From Gammaproteobacteria bacterium (GTDB lineage: Bacteria > Pseudomonadota > Gammaproteobacteria > Thiohalomonadales > Thiohalomonadaceae), in contig QKED01000014.1 of NCBI GenBank assembly GCA_003252455.1, forward strand, positions 1-36,508: a stretch of 36,508 nucleotides of DNA. Direction: 5' to 3'. The position numbers were made by a program, and so were the translations under genes. Shown here one piece after another: positions 26,983-36,508 of the stretch (position 1 is its first letter; each line of letters starts with the position of its first letter). The notes beneath the pieces are model-generated. The model saw only the letters and a program-made list of their open reading frames with translations. It was not told where the DNA came from and searched no databases.

Positions 26983-27768
26983 TCAACGCAGCGTAAACAC
27001 CACCCCCAACACCACCTGCGACTGGTCGCCGAAGTGCGGCGGTGGGGGTGGTAAGGGCCCCGACTCCACCGCGGCGCAGGCGGCACTGCGTAGCAGTGCC
27101 GAGGCCTCGCTGCAGACCACGCCATGCGCCACCCCTGCCGCATCGATGGCAAAACGCACCTGCACCACCCCCTGCTCACCCCGCTTGCGCGCCGCCAGCG
27201 GGTAGCGCTGGCGCGCGGCAATGGCCTGTTCCAACACCTGCACATACGCCGCCTGCTCCACCTCGCTCGGCGCCGAGAGCGTTTGCGTGGGGCCCGAGGG
27301 CCCAGCGTGTCGGTCGGTCGTAGTCTGTGGGGCGCCACGGGCCATTGTCGGGGGAGCCGACGAGACCGATGGGCGCAGCGGGGACCGAGGTGGACCGGTC
27401 GGGGTCGGGCGTGGCGGTGCGGGGTTCGAGGGCCGCACCGTAGACGCCACGGGCGATGGCGTGTCGGATGGGGGGGGGGTGGCCAGAGGCGCCGAGGGCG
27501 GCGTGGCGACGGCTGGGGCTACGGGCAGTGGCACCGCCTCGGCCCGCGTCGGGGCCGCATCGGGACGGGCCCGAGCCACGGTGGGGCCGTGTGGAGTCGC
27601 ATCGGGTCGAGCCTGGGTCGCGGCGGAGGTCAGGTGCAGGCGCACCGCGCCGGACGGCGCCGGGTCGGCCCCCGGGGTCGGATCGGGGTACTCCACCTCC
27701 ATCAGCCCCAGGTGCAGTGCCACCGTCACACCGAGGGCGGCGCCCCAGACCCACGCCTCGCGGGCCAA
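26983..27768 (-). CDS. tonB: Energy transducer TonB
   Basis: The 261-residue protein has an N-terminal membrane helix (about 7-24), a long Pro/Thr/Ala-rich periplasmic spacer (about 28-165) and a C-terminal TonB domain (about 172-261; RYPLAARKRGEQGVVQVRFAIDAAG). Known: it couples the proton motive force harvested by ExbBD to outer-membrane receptors. The TTG at 27768 follows the exbD stop by three bases with GAGG just before it, indicating coupling. No TonB-dependent receptor is in the window, so its client is unknown. Confidence 0.92.
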   Translation of the reverse strand: MAREAWVWGAALGVTVALHLGLMEVEYPDPTPGADPAPSGAVRLHLTSAATQARPDATPHGPTVARARPDAAPTRAEAVPLPVAPAVATPPSAPLATPPPSDTPSPVASTVRPSNPAPPRPTPTGPPRSPLRPSVSSAPPTMARGAPQTTTDRHAGPSGPTQTLSAPSEVEQAAYVQVLEQAIAARQRYPLAARKRGEQGVVQVRFAIDAAGVAHGVVCSEASALLRSAACAAVESGPLPPPPPHFGDQSQVVLGVVFTLR

Positions 27769-27771
27769 ACC

Positions 27772-28176
27772 TCAGCGCGCCTCGGTGAGCAGTTCCACCG
27801 ACTCGGCCCCGGCGGCGCGCGCGGCGTCGAGGATTGCCACCGCCTCCTGCAGATTGGCCGCCTGGTCTCCGCGTATGCGCACCAGGCGCGGCGAGGTGGT
27901 AGCGAGCAGGGCACCGAGCCGCTCCACCAGCTCACCCATGGCCACCGGTTCGCCGTTGAGGCTGAGTGCCCCGCCCGCCGCGAGCACCACCTCGACCCCC
28001 TGCGACACCGCCGTCCGGGTCTCTGCGTGCTGCGCCTCCGGCAGGCTCACATCCAGCGCCTCGTCGCGCACAAAGTGCGAGGTGAGCATGAAGAAGACCA
28101 GCAGCAAAAAGATGATGTCGATGAGCGGTGTGAGGTTGACCACCGGCGCACTTCGACGATAGCCCTCAAACTGCAT
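27772..28176 (-). CDS. exbD: Biopolymer transport protein ExbD
   Basis: The 134-residue protein has the single N-terminal span NLTPLIDIIFLLLVFFML with the proton-path aspartate D20, then a periplasmic domain. The ATG at 28176 overlaps the exbB end by 11 bases and gives the usual short cytoplasmic N-terminus (MQFEGYRR). It is part of exbB-exbD-tonB. TolR is the closest alternative, but the TonB partner decides for ExbD. Confidence 0.93.
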   Translation of the reverse strand: MQFEGYRRSAPVVNLTPLIDIIFLLLVFFMLTSHFVRDEALDVSLPEAQHAETRTAVSQGVEVVLAAGGALSLNGEPVAMGELVERLGALLATTSPRLVRIRGDQAANLQEAVAILDAARAAGAESVELLTEAR

Positions 28177-28840
28177 GGGTCCCCTCCCGATGGTGCACCG
28201 CCGCCACCGCCTCGTCGCCATCGTGCTCGCCCCCCGCCGAGTGCGGTAGTCGCTCGATGAGCAGCGAGGCGAAGTAGCGCATCCGCTTGGCGCGGTTGTC
28301 CGCCAGCCCCTCCAGCAGGTGCAGCAGCACCAGGGTGGGCAGGGCCACGCTGAGACCGACGCCGGTGGTGATCATCGCCTCCCAGATCCCCCCGGCGAGG
28401 GCCGAGGCATCCACCCTGCCGCCCGCCTCCTGGATCACCATGAACGCCTTGATCATGCCGAAGATGGTACCGAGCAGACCGAGCAGGGGTGCGGTATTGC
28501 CGATCAGGGCCAGGCTACGAAAGCCGCGCTCCAGGCGCTGCAGCTGCTCGGAGCCGACACGCACCGCCACGGCGTGGAGGTCACGCACACCGCTACGGTG
28601 AGCGGCGTAGATGGCCCGCAGCACCTCGGCCTCGGGGCCGCGCAGGGGCTCCAGCACGCGCTCGGCCTCGCCCTGGGCGAGCGCCTCGGGCAGGGTCTGT
28701 CCGACCCGCTTGGGCGTACTCGGCAGGGTGAGCAGGACGATGAAGCGCTCCACCGCGATGGTGCAGGCGAACACCGAGTAGGCGAGCAGAAACTGTACGA
28801 CGATGCCGCCGTGCTCGAAGAGGATCTGGTGCAGGTCCAT
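28166..28840 (-). CDS. exbB: MotA/TolQ/ExbB proton channel protein ExbB
   Basis: The 224-residue protein has three membrane helices: about 11-35; about 122-145 around NTAPLLGLLGTIFGMIKAF; and about 163-190 around MITTGVGLSVALPTL. The ExbB/TolQ motif GLLGTV-like and the Thr-rich third helix are intact. The ATG at 28840 gives the typical length; GTG at 28855 is an alternative, and neither has a strong ribosome-binding site. It is the first gene of exbB-exbD-tonB. No Fur box was identified upstream. Confidence 0.92.
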   Translation of the reverse strand: MDLHQILFEHGGIVVQFLLAYSVFACTIAVERFIVLLTLPSTPKRVGQTLPEALAQGEAERVLEPLRGPEAEVLRAIYAAHRSGVRDLHAVAVRVGSEQLQRLERGFRSLALIGNTAPLLGLLGTIFGMIKAFMVIQEAGGRVDASALAGGIWEAMITTGVGLSVALPTLVLLHLLEGLADNRAKRMRYFASLLIERLPHSAGGEHDGDEAVAAVHHREGTHAV

Positions 28841-28963
28841 CAGGGGGTCAACCACACTCGCTGATAAGGCAGGGAGCGGATAGGGTACCACGCCTCCCCA
28901 CCCGGGGCGGGTCATGCGGGTTCGCGGCACCCAGTGGCCTACCCTGTCGAACGACCGCCGGGG

Positions 28964-30853
<1,890 letters not shown>

Positions 30854-31051
30854 AGGTTTTCTCCTCGGGGTGTATCTACCGCCCCCTCTCCGGGGAGCTA
30901 TGACATTCAGTATAGATATCTAACCATTAGGTACAAGTTGCGCGATACGGTCCTTCGAGGTGTAGCAAGCTGGCACAGGTGTCCCGCTATAGTACGCGCC
31001 ACGCCGCTGTAACGTAAATAAATTCTCCTTAATTTACAGCATGTTATGAGG

Positions 31052-31067
31052 TGGCACACGGACTGCA
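31052..31067 (+). promoter_or_regulatory. Sigma-54 (-24/-12) promoter of the aldehyde dehydrogenase gene
   Basis: TGGCAC (31052-31057), five bases and CTGCA (31063-31067) match the TGGCAC-N5-TTGCA consensus with one change. The invariant GG and GC have the correct spacing, about 60 bp before the ATG at 31128. Upstream of it (30950-31010) a second TGGCAC-containing stretch lacks the -12 GC at the right place and may belong to the activator site. Confidence 0.82.
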
Positions 31068-31127
31068 ATAGGGAAGTCGGCCAGCGCGGCCAAACAACAT
31101 AACGATGCACCCCAGAGGAGTCCGACC

Positions 31128-32648
31128 ATGATCTACGCTGCACCCGGCGCACCCGACGCCAAAATCCAGTACCAGGCCAAGTACGACAACTTCATCGGTG
31201 GCAAGTGGGTGCCCCCGGTCAAGGGCCAGTACTTCGACGTGCTCACCCCGATCAACGGCAAGCACTACACCCAGGCCGCCCGCTCGACCGCCGAGGATGT
31301 GGAGTTGGCGCTCGACGCCGCCCACGCCGCCGCCGACGCCTGGGGCAAGGCCTCGCCCACTACGCGGGCCAACGTCCTGCTCAAGATCGCCGACCGCATG
31401 GAGGCCAACCTGGAGCTGCTGGCCTACGCCGAGACCGTGGACAACGGCAAGCCGATCCGCGAGACCCTGAACGCCGACATCCCCCTGGCCGCCGACCACT
31501 TCCGCTACTTTGCCGGCTGCATCCGCGCCCAAGAGGGCGCCATCAGCGAGATCGACGAGAGCATGGTCGCCTACCACTTCCACGAGCCGCTCGGCGTGGT
31601 CGGGCAGATCATCCCCTGGAACTTCCCCCTGCTGATGGCCGCCTGGAAGCTCGCCCCGGCCATCGCCGCCGGCAACTGCGTGGTGCTCAAACCCGCCGAA
31701 TCGACCCCCATCTCCATCATGATCCTGATGGAGCTGATCGCCGACCTGCTCCCGCCCGGCGTGATCAACATCCTCAGCGGCTTCGGGCGCGAGGTGGGCA
31801 TGCCGTTGGCGCAGAGCCGACGTATCGCCAAGATCGCCTTCACCGGCTCCACCTCCACCGGTCGCGTCATCGCCACTGCCGCCGCCAACAGCCTCATCCC
31901 GGCCACCCTGGAGCTGGGCGGCAAGTCACCGAACATCTTCTTCGCCGACGTGATGGAGAAGGACGACGCATTCCTCGACAAGGCCATCGAGGGTCTGGTG
32001 CTGTTCGCCTTCAACCAGGGCGAGGTGTGCACCTGCCCCTCCCGCGCACTGATCCACGAGTCCATCTACGAGCCCTTCATGCAGCGCTGCCTGGAGCGCA
32101 TCGCCGCCATCAAGCAGGGCAACCCGCTCGACACCGAGACCATGATGGGCGCCCAGGCCTCCATGGAGCAGATGGCCAAGATCATCTCCTACCTCGACCT
32201 GGGTCAGGAGGAGGGTGCACAGCTGCTGTGCGGCGGCGAGCGCGCCCACCTCGACGGTGAACTGGGGGACGGCTATTACATCCAGCCCACCGTGTTCAAG
32301 GGCCACAACAAGATGCGCATCTTCCAGGAGGAGATCTTCGGCCCGGTGCTGGCCGTAACCACCTTCAAGGACGAGGCCGAGGCCCTGGCCATCGCCAACG
32401 ACACCCTCTACGGCCTCGGCGCTGGCGTCTGGAGTCGCAACGGCAACGTCGCCTACCGCATGGGCCGCGCCATCAAGGCCGGGCGCGTCTGGACCAACTG
32501 TTACCACGCCTACCCGGCGCACGCCGCCTTCGGCGGATACAAGGAGTCCGGCATCGGCCGCGAGACCCACAAGATGATGCTCGACCACTACCAACAGACC
32601 AAGAACCTGCTGGTCAGCTACGCCGAGCAGAAGCTGGGCTTCTTTTAA
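31128..32648 (+). CDS. Acetaldehyde (NAD) dehydrogenase, AldB/ExaC/AcoD type
   Basis: The 506-residue enzyme belongs to the aldehyde dehydrogenase superfamily and oxidises an aldehyde, probably acetaldehyde, to the acid with NAD. Visible motifs are [18 protein letters not shown], the Glu-containing LELGGKSPN and the catalytic cysteine C301 in [11 protein letters not shown], a sequence typical of ExaC/AldB/AcoD. The ATG at 31128 has GAGGAG seven bases upstream. Sigma-54 control with the divergent AcoR-type activator and the following DUF779 gene matches ethanol, acetoin or acetaldehyde catabolism loci. Two hairpins, one a terminator, follow the stop. Confidence 0.93.
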   Translation: MIYAAPGAPDAKIQYQAKYDNFIGGKWVPPVKGQYFDVLTPINGKHYTQAARSTAEDVELALDAAHAAADAWGKASPTTRANVLLKIADRMEANLELLAYAETVDNGKPIRETLNADIPLAADHFRYFAGCIRAQEGAISEIDESMVAYHFHEPLGVVGQIIPWNFPLLMAAWKLAPAIAAGNCVVLKPAESTPISIMILMELIADLLPPGVINILSGFGREVGMPLAQSRRIAKIAFTGSTSTGRVIATAAANSLIPATLELGGKSPNIFFADVMEKDDAFLDKAIEGLVLFAFNQGEVCTCPSRALIHESIYEPFMQRCLERIAAIKQGNPLDTETMMGAQASMEQMAKIISYLDLGQEEGAQLLCGGERAHLDGELGDGYYIQPTVFKGHNKMRIFQEEIFGPVLAVTTFKDEAEALAIANDTLYGLGAGVWSRNGNVAYRMGRAIKAGRVWTNCYHAYPAHAAFGGYKESGIGRETHKMMLDHYQQTKNLLVSYAEQKLGFF

Positions 32649-32674
32649 CCACTGACAAGGGGATTCACCTCCTC

Positions 32675-32689
32675 GCCACGTAACGTGGC
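32675..32689 (+). other. Small hairpin after the aldehyde dehydrogenase gene
   Basis: GCCACG (32675-32680) and CGTGGC (32684-32689) form a 6-bp stem with a TAA loop, just before the terminator. It may stabilise the upstream mRNA 3' end. Confidence 0.4.
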
Positions 32690-32693
32690 TTTC

Positions 32694-32722
32694 GGGGGCG
32701 GAGTGCCCGCCCCCACTTTTTT
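32694..32722 (+). terminator. Intrinsic terminator between aldehyde dehydrogenase and DUF779 genes
   Basis: GGGGGCGG (32694-32701) pairs with CCGCCCCC (32707-32714) around AGTGC, followed by AC and six T residues (32717-32722). It ends 16 bp before the DUF779 start codon, so the downstream gene probably gets only read-through transcripts. Confidence 0.8.
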
Positions 32723-32738
32723 CATTTGGAGAGACATC

Positions 32739-33149
32739 ATGGTCGAGAAAGTGATCGCAACACCGATGGCTCTAGTGCTCATCGGCCTGCTCAAGGCCAA
32801 GCACGGGGAGCTGCTGTTTCACCAGTCCGGTGGCTGCTGCGACAACAGTGCCCCCAACTGCTATCTGCCCACCGATCTCTGCATCGGCCCCGGCGACGTC
32901 CTGCTCGGACGGATCGGCGGCGTCCCCTTCTACATCAGCGCCTCCCAGTACGAATACTGGAAGCACACCCAACTCATCATCGACGTCATCGACGCACAGG
33001 GCGGCGGCACCTTCTCCCTCGAAGGGCCGGAGGGTAAGGCCTTCATCACCCGCTCACGCCTCTTCTCCCGGGGTGAACTCAAGGAACTCGGCATCGAGGC
33101 CCCCGTGCCCGGGTCCCAGGTCTGCGCCGCCAACGTCAAACGCGGATAA
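32739..33149 (+). CDS. DUF779 family protein, aldehyde dehydrogenase-associated
   Basis: The 136-residue protein matches DUF779, with the cysteine-rich segment SGGCCDNSAPNCY, VPFYISASQYEYWKHTQLIIDV and the ending FSLEGPEGKAFITRSRLF. Known: the family is regularly encoded next to ExaC/AcoD-type aldehyde dehydrogenases; its biochemical role is not established. The ATG at 32739 has TTTGGAGAG upstream; the longer frame from 32685 runs through the terminator and is rejected. The cysteine cluster could bind metal or form disulfides (inference). Confidence 0.88.
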   Translation: MVEKVIATPMALVLIGLLKAKHGELLFHQSGGCCDNSAPNCYLPTDLCIGPGDVLLGRIGGVPFYISASQYEYWKHTQLIIDVIDAQGGGTFSLEGPEGKAFITRSRLFSRGELKELGIEAPVPGSQVCAANVKRG

Positions 33150-33196
33150 TCGCCCAGCGCCTCCATCCAAGAAAAATCGAGCACAGATAACAATAC

Positions 33197-33220
33197 CCCC
33201 GGCCTGACCGGGGCTTTTTT
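33197..33220 (+). terminator. Intrinsic terminator after the DUF779 gene
   Basis: CCCCGG (33197-33202) and CCGGGG (33208-33213) form a 6-bp stem with a CCTGA loop, followed by C and six T residues (33215-33220). Confidence 0.85.
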
Positions 33221-33414
33221 CGTCGGACCGAAGGAGACGCAGAGGTCTCGTGCCATCGCCCTTGGGCGCCACGCTGGCGTGTGGTTCGTCGTAGTGTGCG
33301 GAGAGCTGTCGGGCCAGCACCTACACACCGAGGCAAGTCAGTGCGGGAAACGCCCGCCAGGTGAGCCTGATTTGCTAAAGTAGCGCCCCAATTTATCGCA
33401 CGACGGAGCCCCCC

Positions 33415-34971
33415 TTGGTCAACACCGACGCCACCCGCCGCCTCTGGGCCGCCGCCGACCAGTTGTGGGCCAACACCGGCCTGAAACCCTCAGAGTTCTC
33501 CACCCCGGTGCTCGGGCTCATCTTCCTGCGCTACGCCGAGAAGAAGTACGCCGCCGCCGAGGAGAAGCTCGGCCCGCTCGGCTCCGGCGGGCGGCGCAAG
33601 GTGAAACGGACCGACTTCCTCGCCGAGGGGGTCATCTTCCTGCCCGACCACGCCCGTTTCTCCTATCTGCTCGCCCTCACCGAGGGCGACAACATCGGCA
33701 AGGCGATCAACGAGGCGATGAAGGCCATCGAGGAGGAGAACCCCGACCTCAAGGGGGCCCTGCCGCGCAACTACACCCGCCTGGAGAATTGGGTGCTGCT
33801 GGAGCTGCTCAAGCTGCTCGGCCCGGTCGACCTCAGCGGCGACGCCTTCGGCAAGGTCTACGAATACTTCCTCGGCAACTTCGCCCTCAGGGAGGGGCAG
33901 AAGGGCGGCGTCTTCTACACCCCCGAGTCCATCGTGCGCCTCATCGTCGAGGTGCTGGAGCCCTACCACGGGCGCATCTACGACCCCGCCTGCGGCTCCG
34001 GCGGCATGTTCGTCCACTCGGCCGAGTTCGTGCAGCGCCACCACAAGACGGCGATGGACGAGATCTCCATCTACGGCACCGAGAAGGACCGCACCACGGT
34101 CAACCTCAACAAGATGAACCTGGCGGTGCACGGCCTCACCGGCGACGTGCGCGAGGCCAACACCTACTACGAAGACCCGCACCTGGCGGTCGACCACATC
34201 GGTGGCCGCTTCGACTTCGTCATGGCCAATCCCCCCTTCAACGTCTCCGGGGTGGACAAGGCGCGCCTGGAGGGGGACCCGCGCTTCCCCTTCGGCCTGC
34301 CCAAGCCGGACAACGCCAACTACCTCTGGATCCAGCTCTTCTACGCGGCCCTCAACTACCAGGGGCGCGCAGGTTTCGTCATGGCCAACTCGGCGGGCGA
34401 CGCGCGTGGCAGCGAGCAGCTCATCCGCCAGCAGCTCATCGAGAGCGGCGCGGTGGATGTCATCGTCTCCATCGGCCCCAACTTTTTCTTCACCGTCACC
34501 CTGCCCTGCACCCTCTGGTTCTTCGACCGCGCCAAGGAGGCCGACCCGGAGCAGGCGGACAAGGTGCTGTTCATCGACGCCCGCCACATCTACCGCCAGA
34601 TCGACCGCGCCCACCGCGACTTTCTGCCCGAGCAGGTGGAGTTCCTCGCCAACCTCGTGCGCCTCTACCGGGGCGAGGCGCTGGAGACCGAGCAAGGCAG
34701 CGCCGCACTGCTGGCCGAGCAGGGGCTGGCCGAGGGCTACGTGGACGTACCGGGGCTGTGCAAGGTGGCGACCCGCGCCGAGATCGCGGCCCAGGGCTGG
34801 TCGCTCAACCCCGGACGCTACGTGGGCGCGGCGGCACGCGACGCCGACGGGGTGGACTTCGCCGAGCGGCTGGAGGAGCTGAGCGAGGAGCTGGAGGTGC
34901 TCAACGCCGAGGCGCGCGAGCTGGAGGAGCGCATCGCCGGGAATGTGGCGGCGCTGTTGGGGGCGGTATGA
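33415..34971 (+). CDS. hsdM: Type I restriction-modification system, methyltransferase subunit
   Basis: The 518-residue N6-adenine methyltransferase has the HsdM N-terminal helical domain (about 1-140), then the catalytic domain with the S-adenosylmethionine motif DPACGSGG (from D190) and the target-base motif NPPF (N272). A coiled C-terminal part (about 485-515) contacts HsdS. Together M2S methylates adenines in a split target and, with HsdR, forms the restriction complex. The TTG at 33415 has GGAG six bases upstream and fits the family start; no earlier start fits. hsdS normally follows closely or overlaps, but here 145 bp containing a REP pair intervene. Confidence 0.95.
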   Translation: MVNTDATRRLWAAADQLWANTGLKPSEFSTPVLGLIFLRYAEKKYAAAEEKLGPLGSGGRRKVKRTDFLAEGVIFLPDHARFSYLLALTEGDNIGKAINEAMKAIEEENPDLKGALPRNYTRLENWVLLELLKLLGPVDLSGDAFGKVYEYFLGNFALREGQKGGVFYTPESIVRLIVEVLEPYHGRIYDPACGSGGMFVHSAEFVQRHHKTAMDEISIYGTEKDRTTVNLNKMNLAVHGLTGDVREANTYYEDPHLAVDHIGGRFDFVMANPPFNVSGVDKARLEGDPRFPFGLPKPDNANYLWIQLFYAALNYQGRAGFVMANSAGDARGSEQLIRQQLIESGAVDVIVSIGPNFFFTVTLPCTLWFFDRAKEADPEQADKVLFIDARHIYRQIDRAHRDFLPEQVEFLANLVRLYRGEALETEQGSAALLAEQGLAEGYVDVPGLCKVATRAEIAAQGWSLNPGRYVGAAARDADGVDFAERLEELSEELEVLNAEARELEERIAGNVAALLGAV

Positions 34972-35010
34972 GCACCATGGCCCAGCACACACCCCGTACA
35001 ACGACCCCAC

Positions 35011-35095
35011 GTAGGATGGGCAAAGCGCAGCGTGCCTATCAGAGGCTTGGGGGCATTCCGAGAGATGATGGGCACGCGAGCTTTGCCCATCCTAC
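35011..35095. repeat. REP pair (BIME-like) between hsdM and hsdS
   Basis: The left arm (35011-35040) and right arm (35067-35095) are inverted copies sharing GTAGGATGGGCAAAGC and then differing at a few positions (CAGCGTGCCTATC versus TCGCGTGCCCATC). A 26-bp spacer separates them. Each arm can also fold on itself (GATGGGC against GCC-ATC-type ends). This is the GTAGGATGGGCAAAGCG family of repeats met in many gammaproteobacterial genomes (recollection). It fills most of the gap inside the type I operon. Confidence 0.85.
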
Positions 35096-35116
35096 GCCAG
35101 CGAGGTATCCACTCTA

Positions 35117-36391
35117 ATGCTGGCTTTAGCTCCCGAAGGTTGGCGTAAGGTCCGACTTGAAGATGTTTGTGACAAGATAACGGTCGGTCATGTTGGCCCA
35201 ATGGCCAATGAATACGTCGATGACGGAATTCCATTTCTACGTTCCCAAAACATCAAACCATTCAAGATAACCCTTGAAGACACCAAATGGATTTCTCCAG
35301 AGTTTCACCACAAGATCAAAAAGTCAGCGTTGCAACCTGGAGATGTTGCAGTAATAAGAACTGGTTACCCAGGCACAGCGGCAGTCGTACCACCATCACT
35401 TCCAATTGCAAACTGTGCTGATTTAGTGATCATAAGACCTTCGGCCGAAATTGATCCGTGGTTCCTCTCCAGTTTATTCAATTCAGTGTGGGGACAGGGG
35501 GCCGTAGCTGGCAATCTCGTAGGTGTTGCACAGCAGCACTTCAATGTAGGTGCGGCAAAGAATCTTGCAGTGTATCTCCCACCTATCGGGTTACAACGCC
35601 GAATCGCCTCCGTCCTCTCCGCCTACGACGACCTGATCGAGAACAACACACGCCGCATCGAGCTCCTCGAAGAGATGGCGCGGCGGCTGTACGAGGAGTG
35701 GTTCGTCCACTTCCGCTTCCCTGGGCATGAGGCAGTGAAGTTCAAGGAGACAGAGCGAGGGAGGATTCCATCTGCGTGGAGTTGGGAAAAGCTAGGAGAT
35801 GTCGCCGTATTCCTGAGTAGAGGAATCTCCCCAAAATATGACGACTCATCGTCCTGCCGCGTTATCAACCAAAAATGCATCCGTGATCAGCGACTTCATA
35901 TGGCTCTGTCTCGTAGGCAATCGAAGAAAGTGCCCACCGACAAGTTCGTTCAGTTCGGTGATGTCTTGATCAACTCAACAGGAGTCGGAACCCTCGGCAG
36001 GGTAGCTCAGGTCTACGAGGCACTTGATGAGGTCACTGTAGATAGTCACGTGACTATCGTAAGAGCCGGGGACGACGCAGATATAGATTTCTTCGGCCTC
36101 AGCCTACAGTCGCTGCAAACACACTTTGAGGCGCAGGGAGTTGGTGCTACTGGTCAGACCGAACTTTCACGTACTAGTGTGGGTGACACCGTTGTTTGCT
36201 GGCCATCCACTGAAATACAACGTGAGTTTGGGCATATCGTTAGGAGAATGCGAAAGGCATGTGTTTTGTATTCCAACAAGAACACCAACCTCCGCAACCA
36301 ACGCGACCTCCTCCTGCCCAAACTGGTCTCGGGCGAGATCGACGTCGCCGACATCCCCCTCCCCGACACGCAAGGAGGCGCCCCGGCATGA
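35117..36391 (+). CDS. hsdS: Type I restriction-modification system, specificity subunit
   Basis: The 424-residue protein has the two-domain HsdS plan. Target recognition domain 1 spans about 1-155. A conserved coiled spacer (about 156-215; RIASVLSAYDDLIENNTRRI then EEMARRLYEEWF) precedes domain 2 (about 220-370), and a second conserved coil (about 371-415; RNQRDLLLPKLVSGEIDV) closes it. The two domains read the two halves of the split DNA site; the site itself cannot be predicted here. Base composition changes sharply, with both recognition domains AT-richer than the conserved coils and hsdM, a sign of domain exchange. The ATG at 35117 has GAGG 11 bases upstream, at the end of the REP region. 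hsdR begins in an ATGA overlap. Confidence 0.93.
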   Translation: MLALAPEGWRKVRLEDVCDKITVGHVGPMANEYVDDGIPFLRSQNIKPFKITLEDTKWISPEFHHKIKKSALQPGDVAVIRTGYPGTAAVVPPSLPIANCADLVIIRPSAEIDPWFLSSLFNSVWGQGAVAGNLVGVAQQHFNVGAAKNLAVYLPPIGLQRRIASVLSAYDDLIENNTRRIELLEEMARRLYEEWFVHFRFPGHEAVKFKETERGRIPSAWSWEKLGDVAVFLSRGISPKYDDSSSCRVINQKCIRDQRLHMALSRRQSKKVPTDKFVQFGDVLINSTGVGTLGRVAQVYEALDEVTVDSHVTIVRAGDDADIDFFGLSLQSLQTHFEAQGVGATGQTELSRTSVGDTVVCWPSTEIQREFGHIVRRMRKACVLYSNKNTNLRNQRDLLLPKLVSGEIDVADIPLPDTQGGAPA

Positions 36392-36508
36392 CCCCACCCA
36401 GCCCCAGCCACGCCTACGCCGAGGACACCCTGGTCGAACAACCCCCCACCCTACTGGTTCCCACGCTCCGGCGTGGGAACCCATCCGGCGACGCTCCTGC
36501 GTCGCGTA
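36388..36508 (+). CDS. hsdR: Start of type I restriction endonuclease subunit (partial, possibly disrupted by a repeat)
   Basis: The ATG at 36388 overlaps the hsdS stop (ATGA). The first 22 codons read like an HsdR N-terminus (AYAEDTLVEQPPTLL; family starts commonly contain EDTLVEQP followed by a hydrophobic segment and LGW). Instead of that continuation, the frame enters a palindromic repeat at 36457 and reads VPTLRRGNPSGDAPASR to the window edge. The frame is still open, so either the gene resumes beyond the repeat with an insertion or it is truncated. Only 40 codons can be seen. Confidence 0.65.
   Translation, partial: MTPPSPSHAYAEDTLVEQPPTLLVPTLRRGNPSGDAPASR
36457..36505. repeat. Double-hairpin REP-like repeat inside hsdR
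   Basis: GTTCCCACGC (36457-36466) and GCGTGGGAAC (36471-36480) form a perfect 10-bp stem with a TCCG loop. GCGACGC (36488-36494) and GCGTCGC (36499-36505) form a second perfect 7-bp stem with a TCCT loop. The repeat may continue past the window. The GTTCCCACGC palindrome is a common REP type in gammaproteobacteria (recollection); one arm, GCGTGGGAAC, also occurs alone at 4706-4715. Confidence 0.8.

Noticed and set aside
27124-28260. 378- and 313-codon plus-strand frames over tonB-exbD
   Set aside because: They are opposite well-recognised TonB and ExbD; products are Arg/Gly/Ala-rich shadow sequences.
30950-31010. Second TGGCAC as an additional sigma-54 promoter
   Set aside because: The sequence after TGGCACAGGTG is TCCCGC, with no GC element at the required distance; the match at 31052-31067 is far better.
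33490-35010. 506-codon minus-strand frame and a 550-codon plus-strand frame (33465-35117) over hsdM
   Set aside because: hsdM has both methyltransferase motifs in its own frame; the others are Arg/Ala/Gly- or Val/Asp-rich shadows without family resemblance.
35011-35095. Two repeats with a spacer as a CRISPR-like array
   Set aside because: There are only two copies, in inverted orientation with internal symmetry, and no cas genes, so it is a REP pair.

Overview
This is a GC-rich window (visibly around 65-70% G+C in coding regions) from a gammaproteobacterium. DksA, exodeoxyribonuclease I, TruC, EttA, a BepA-type protease and ExbBD-TonB support that placement. The REP-like palindromes would fit a Chromatiales-like environmental lineage, but that is inference and I cannot name a genus. 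No rRNA, tRNA, CRISPR array, prophage or transposase gene is visible. Most genes are core or regulatory; the right end is an accessory type I restriction-modification locus.

Layout. (1) 1-4654, minus: the N-terminal 1,551 residues of a giant exported protein made of bacterial Ig-like repeats. (2) 4661-5486: gene-free, with a MITE/REP-like 22-bp inverted repeat. (3) 5487-10193: a nitrogen module. A nitrate-sensing NIT-ANTAR antiterminator (plus) converges on a minus-strand run of FNT nitrite/formate channel, PP2C-protein kinase fusion and cyanase. This run is preceded by a long leader RNA with a textbook intrinsic terminator and an ANTAR-type hairpin carrying an AAUGGC hexaloop. I infer that nitrate, sensed by the NIT-ANTAR protein, lets transcription pass the leader terminator. 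(4) 10832-18387: dksA, a secreted propeller-like protein, a 29-residue membrane peptide with its own terminator, an alpha/beta hydrolase, sbcB-truC (overlapping), a small membrane protein, and a REC-PAS-PAS-GGDEF protein whose GGDEF domain lacks the metal-binding DxD segment. (5) 18802-26979: ettA, a zinc-ribbon membrane protein plus a DUF4124-TraB protein with a degraded active-site motif, a Lon-family protease, a DUF6763-like protein, a BepA-like M48 protease and a small acidic protein with a strong promoter. (6) 26983-28840, minus: exbB-exbD-tonB. (7) 28964-33149: an AcoR-type sigma-54 activator divergent from an acetaldehyde dehydrogenase and a DUF779 gene, with a near-consensus sigma-54 promoter between them. 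(8) 33415-36508: hsdM, hsdS and the start of hsdR. A REP pair separates hsdM from hsdS, and a second palindromic repeat lies inside hsdR about 23 codons after its start, so the restriction subunit may be broken.

The most interesting item is the candidate nitrate-responsive antitermination circuit in region 3, which joins a nitrite/formate channel, a dual kinase/phosphatase and cyanase under one leader. Next are the REP-invaded type I locus with a compositionally mosaic hsdS, the isolated 29-residue membrane peptide, and two proteins (GGDEF, TraB) that keep their fold but appear to have lost catalytic residues.
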